8,039 nucleotides of DNA from Candidatus Melainabacteria bacterium (GTDB taxonomy: Bacteria > Cyanobacteriota > Vampirovibrionia > Vampirovibrionales > JAJTHC01). The stretch covers positions 1 to 8,039 of the forward strand of contig JAPLIO010000148.1 in the NCBI GenBank assembly GCA_026389055.1, read 5' to 3'. This document shows, one piece after another, positions 5,905 through 8,039 of the stretch; within the stretch, counting starts at the first letter, position 1; every line of letters starts with the position of its first letter. The notes under the pieces are model-generated. The model saw nothing but the letters and a program-made list of their open reading frames with translations, ran no database searches and was not told the origin of the DNA. Position numbers and translations under genes: made by a program.

Positions 5905-5908
5905 TGTT

Positions 5909-6613
5909 GTGGCACGCATTAGCCCCATCGTCCCACGGTCGTTAATTGTTTCTGTGCAAGCCAGCCAAGGCGAACCGCTTTACCCCACCCCTATTTTAGA
6001 AGCCCTCTGCCATAGCGTGGTGCAAGGCGGAGCCATGGGCTTACGAATTGCTACGCCTGCCTTAATCCCTGTTTTAAAGCAGGCTTATCCGCAGATGCCC
6101 ATTATTGCGTTAACCAAACCTGAACCGTTGCCTGCCCAGCCTGAAACCCACGTTTACATTACGGCTACCTTGGCGGATGCCTTGTTGTTGGCGGAAGCAG
6201 GGGCAGATATTGTGGCGTTGGATGCCACAGAGCGTAATCGCCCTGATGGCTTGGCTTTGCGAGAGGTGGTTGCCCAGCTAAAGGCACACTTTCCGCTGGT
6301 TGGGGTAATGGCGGATGTGGATAGTTTGGCTTCTGCCCAGTATGCTGATGCGTGTGGGGTGGATGTAATTAGCACGACTTTGGCGGGTTACACGGCGGAA
6401 ACAGTGGCTTCTAGCCCGAAACAATCGCCTGATTTTGGGTTGTTGGCAACGTTAATTGAGGCATTCCCCACGGTGCCTGTTATTGCGGAAGGCAGATTTT
6501 GGGAACCTGCCCAAGTGGCGGAGGCTTTGACGTTGGGGGCTTATGCGGTGGTGGTAGGGTCTGCTATTACCCGCCCGCACCACATTACCGCCCGATTTTT
6601 AAAAGCCTTTTAG
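5909..6613 (+). CDS. nanE: N-acetylmannosamine-6-phosphate 2-epimerase
   Basis: NanE converts N-acetylmannosamine-6-phosphate to N-acetylglucosamine-6-phosphate, linking sialic acid or ManNAc breakdown to amino-sugar metabolism in the cytosol. The 234-aa protein has the family length and TIM-barrel motif order: SLIVSVQA (11-18), GAMGLRIAT (41-49), the lysine strand IIALTK (Lys70), VYITATLADA (82-91), ADIVALDATERNRPDG (99-114), VMADVDS (133-139), STTLAGYT (155-162), PVIAEGRF (190-197, Glu194) and AVVVGSAITRPHHIT (213-227). Lys70 and Glu194 stand where the catalytic pair of studied NanE proteins lies, so activity is expected. The start is GTG at 5909, 4 nt after the stop of the lipoprotein gene, with GAAAG about 9 nt upstream. 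No nanA, nanK or sialic acid transporter is in the window. Confidence 0.93.
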   Translation: MARISPIVPRSLIVSVQASQGEPLYPTPILEALCHSVVQGGAMGLRIATPALIPVLKQAYPQMPIIALTKPEPLPAQPETHVYITATLADALLLAEAGADIVALDATERNRPDGLALREVVAQLKAHFPLVGVMADVDSLASAQYADACGVDVISTTLAGYTAETVASSPKQSPDFGLLATLIEAFPTVPVIAEGRFWEPAQVAEALTLGAYAVVVGSAITRPHHITARFLKAF

Positions 6614-6619
6614 GTAACG

Positions 6620-6817
6620 CTACTTTTTAGTAGGTTTAGGTGAAGCACCAAAAACTGTCCTCAAAGAATCAAGAGTTGGAGTTGTGTTGGTAGATTTAAC
6701 CGAAGAGCTTCTTCTCCTAGAAGATTGATACTTGTTTCCTCTGTATACTCTGCGAAGACTACCAGCAACCTGCTCTGGTTTCACCACTGGCACCACCGAC
6801 GAAAAACGGGCTGGCAC
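6620..6817 (-). CDS. Small basic ORF, doubtful or 5'-truncated gene
   Basis: This is a 65-aa frame with a GTG start and no Shine-Dalgarno. Its first four or five codons lie inside the palindromic element at 6804-6875, and the frame is closed just upstream by a TAG in that element. The product is rich in Arg, Ser, Lys and Thr (RRVYRGNKYQSSRRRSSSVKST, then TPTLDSL and a lysine-rich tail) and looks like a disordered C-terminal tail. It could be the remnant of a longer gene whose 5' part was lost when the palindromic element inserted, a short real gene starting at an internal GTG, or chance. It converges on nanE with a 6-bp gap. No family is recognised. Confidence 0.3.
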   Translation of the reverse strand: MPARFSSVVPVVKPEQVAGSLRRVYRGNKYQSSRRRSSSVKSTNTTPTLDSLRTVFGASPKPTKK

Positions 6818-6875
6818 AGAGACCAGCCCCTACGAAAATACGACTGTAGGGGAAGCTCTCCGTGGCTTCCCGTTT
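6804..6875. repeat. Chain of three overlapping palindromes (cruciform-like repeat)
   Basis: Three stems share arms end to end: GGGCTGG (6808-6814) with CCAGCCC (6823-6829), CCCCTAC (6827-6833) with GTAGGGG (6846-6852), and GGGAAGC (6850-6856) with GCTTCCC (6865-6871). Enclosing them, AAACGGG (6804-6810) pairs with CCCGTTT (6869-6875). The whole 72 bp can form either three hairpins in a row or a cloverleaf. The compact symmetric build with matching ends is that of a REP/MITE-like intergenic repeat. A second copy is not present in the window. Confidence 0.65.
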
Positions 6876-6934
6876 CATGATTTTACGCTATTCAATCTTA
6901 GGATTGGTATCAAGCTACCTTTAAACCCAACAAT

Positions 6935-6972
6935 AGCAAAATCCCCCGCCCTCTTGCAAGAAGGCGGGGGAT
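6935..6972 (-). terminator. Intrinsic terminator of the HxlR-family gene
   Basis: ATCCCCCGCC (6941-6950) pairs perfectly with GGCGGGGGAT (6963-6972), and the 12-base loop can add a further TCTT/AAGA pairing. On the minus strand the stem begins 19 nt after the end of the HxlR-family gene and runs into TTTTGCTATTG, a modest U tract. In the plus direction no T run follows, so it mainly serves the minus-strand gene, although it also stands downstream of nanE. Confidence 0.7.
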
Positions 6973-6991
6973 ATCAAACAATCAAGAAATC

Positions 6992-7450
6992 TTAGCTTTT
7001 TTTGCTGACCACGGTAGGGTCTAACAAGGTAACCCACTGGCTTAACGAAACCACAATAGGGGTAATTGCCATGCCTTTTTCCGTAATACGGTATTCCACT
7101 TTAGGCGGAATAGTGGCATACGCTTTGCGAGAAAGCAAACCATGAGCTTCCAAATGCTTTAACCGTGCGGAAAGCGTTCTAGGAGAAATACCTTGAATGG
7201 TGGCTTCCAACTGCACAAAGCGTTGGGCTTCGCTTTGCAATAATAAGTTCAAAATTTGTAACGAATACTTATCGCCAACAACCCGCAACGATTTTTCTAA
7301 TAAATCATGGTTGGCACCACCTTGGGTAGAAACAGTCGTTTCTTCAGCCTGAAAGGCTTCAATTAACTTGCTTGCAACTTCAGGGGTGGCTTTTTTAGCA
7401 TCCGCTTTGGTTGGTTTGGTGGCTTTTGCAGCAGTGGGCATCATCATCAT
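6992..7450 (-). CDS. HxlR-family winged-helix transcriptional regulator
   Basis: This is a DNA-binding regulator of the HxlR (MarR-like) group, whose members act as dimers on nearby promoters. The domain covers about residues 48-141 of 152: LEKSLRVVGDKYSLQILNLLL (first helices, matching the family's DxIGGKW region), RFVQLEATIQGISPRTLSARLKHLEAHGLL (72-106, helix-turn-helix) and YATIPPKVEYRITEKGMAI (wing, 111-129). The N-terminal 45 residues are a Lys/Ala/Thr-rich extension not typical of the family and probably disordered. The Cys usually found just before the first domain helix, redox-active in members such as HypR, is absent; the equivalent stretch reads NHDLLEKSL and the whole protein lacks Cys. 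Four ATGs open the frame; AAAGG is 10 nt before the first. A strong terminator follows. The target is unknown; the closest upstream partner is the small membrane ORF. Confidence 0.9.
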   Translation of the reverse strand: MMMMPTAAKATKPTKADAKKATPEVASKLIEAFQAEETTVSTQGGANHDLLEKSLRVVGDKYSLQILNLLLQSEAQRFVQLEATIQGISPRTLSARLKHLEAHGLLSRKAYATIPPKVEYRITEKGMAITPIVVSLSQWVTLLDPTVVSKKS

Positions 7451-7550
7451 AGGGTTATTACCTTTTTATGTCAGTTTTGTCCTGTTGATACCAAGTTCAA
7501 ATAGAAGTATCGTCAGCGTCTACGTTGTTACCGTCAAGCAAAAAATCCTC

Positions 7551-7560
7551 AACGTACGTT
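7551..7560. promoter_or_regulatory. 10-bp palindrome AACGTACGTT upstream of the regulator
   Basis: A perfect inverted repeat about 100 bp before the regulator start, next to a second GTACG (7565-7569). Regulators of this family often bind symmetric sites near their own gene, so it is an autoregulation candidate. A 10-bp palindrome can also occur by chance. Confidence 0.25.
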
Positions 7561-7579
7561 TGTGTACGCCTGCGGTTTT

Positions 7580-7750
7580 TTACTTGCCAGTGCCTAGTAT
7601 CCACCTAACGCTATGCCCATTTGAAATTGGCATGAGACCTGATAACAGAGTACACTTTGGTTCAGTTACTTTAAGAAGTTTAACACTATCCACTAGTATA
7701 TCAGCAACTATTGATAATGCAACTAGTAAAATATTAAAAAAAACTTCCAT
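7580..7750 (-). CDS. Possible small single-helix membrane protein
   Basis: From the ATG at 7750 the product is 56 aa: a hydrophobic segment VFFNILLVALSIVADILVDSV (about residues 3-23) that could cross the membrane once, then a short polar tail with one Cys and Gly-rich end. A GTG at 7789 would add 13 basic residues. No good Shine-Dalgarno stands before either start; AGAGGAG lies about 23 nt before the ATG. A sigma70-like promoter at 7869-7896 points into it. It would be co-oriented with the HxlR-family gene 130 bp downstream. No family is recognised, and the AT-rich composition makes a chance frame possible. Confidence 0.35.
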   Translation of the reverse strand: MEVFFNILLVALSIVADILVDSVKLLKVTEPKCTLLSGLMPISNGHSVRWILGTGK

Positions 7751-7868
7751 CGTCCGTTTTTTAGTTTGAATAACTCCTCTTCTATACACTGTTAAATTTC
7801 ATTGAAACACTTAAATTCTAGTGAGGAAAATTCACAAAAAAAATGGTTACGTAAAAGATATACAGTAT

Positions 7869-7896
7869 ACTATAGCACGATTTGCAGGAATTTCAA
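7869..7896 (-). promoter_or_regulatory. Sigma70-like promoter reading left toward small ORF and regulator
   Basis: Minus-strand TTGAAA (plus 7891-7896) and TATAGT (plus 7869-7874) are separated by 16 bp. The predicted start near 7862 gives a leader of about 110 nt to the ATG at 7750. The -10 overlaps the symmetric string TATACAG-TATACTAT (7859-7873), a possible regulator site; a related TATACAG-TAAAAC-TATACTAT is at 1912-1932. Confidence 0.4.
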
Positions 7897-8039
7897 GTTA
7901 GTTTATATTAACAAACTAGGCGACAGAAAAAATCGAGTCATGCAAGAGGGCTATTTAATTAGTGTATTTTTTTAGGTAATTCACTTTAATAAAATAGCTT
8001 ACAGTAGAAAGTGTACCAAAGCACCCGCCGTTTTGTCAA

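Noticed and set aside
6732..6995. Plus-strand 87-aa frame across the three-palindrome element
   Set aside because: It crosses the palindromic repeat and the terminator stem, and has no Shine-Dalgarno or family resemblance.
7368..7769. Plus-strand 133-aa frame with hydrophobic N terminus
   Set aside because: It is antisense to the Ala/Lys-rich N-terminal extension of the HxlR-family gene and crosses the promoter region; the hydrophobic look comes from reading those codons in reverse.

Overview
The window is bacterial chromosomal DNA with moderate GC content, genetic code 11, and frequent TTG and GTG starts. The housekeeping genes do not fix the taxon. The general impression (Pro/Thr-rich small unknown proteins, long GC-rich palindromes between genes, cyanobacterial-like CTTCGCTACGCTC strings) makes a non-photosynthetic cyanobacterial relative such as Vampirovibrionia a guess only. 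No phage, IS transposase, CRISPR array, tRNA or rRNA was seen.

Left part (1-2056), minus strand: a complete trpB (57-1241) lies just downstream of a 149-aa unknown protein (1347-1796). The leader of the unknown gene holds three 9-bp tandem repeats, a purine-rich tract and a perfect 15-bp palindrome. Bases 1-30 are the edge of a dispersed repeat that recurs inverted at 2310-2339.

Bases 2057-2537 hold no convincing gene but are the most structured DNA in the window. There are two hairpin arrays (2057-2138 and 2301-2494), related to each other in inverted orientation. Between them a TTGACA-18-TATAAC promoter points left toward a folded segment and a terminator-like hairpin, which together suggest a small RNA of about 180 nt.

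Middle part (2538-5176), minus strand: a frameshifted unknown gene (5176 to 4653), an oligopeptide-type ABC permease (4606 to 3533) and pyrB (3494 to 2538) follow one another with short gaps and may be partly co-transcribed. pyrB makes carbamoyl-aspartate for pyrimidine synthesis. The permease would need partner subunits encoded elsewhere.

Right part: a divergent plus-strand pair starts near 5392, a putative lipoprotein followed 4 nt later by nanE (ManNAc-6-P epimerase, amino-sugar catabolism). Next come a small basic ORF of doubtful status, a 72-bp chain of three overlapping palindromes (6804-6875), a strong terminator, and an HxlR-type regulator (7450 to 6992, minus). Upstream of the regulator is a possible 56-aa single-helix membrane peptide with a promoter at 7869-7896. 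Bases 7897-8039 are AT-rich and nothing further was recognised there.
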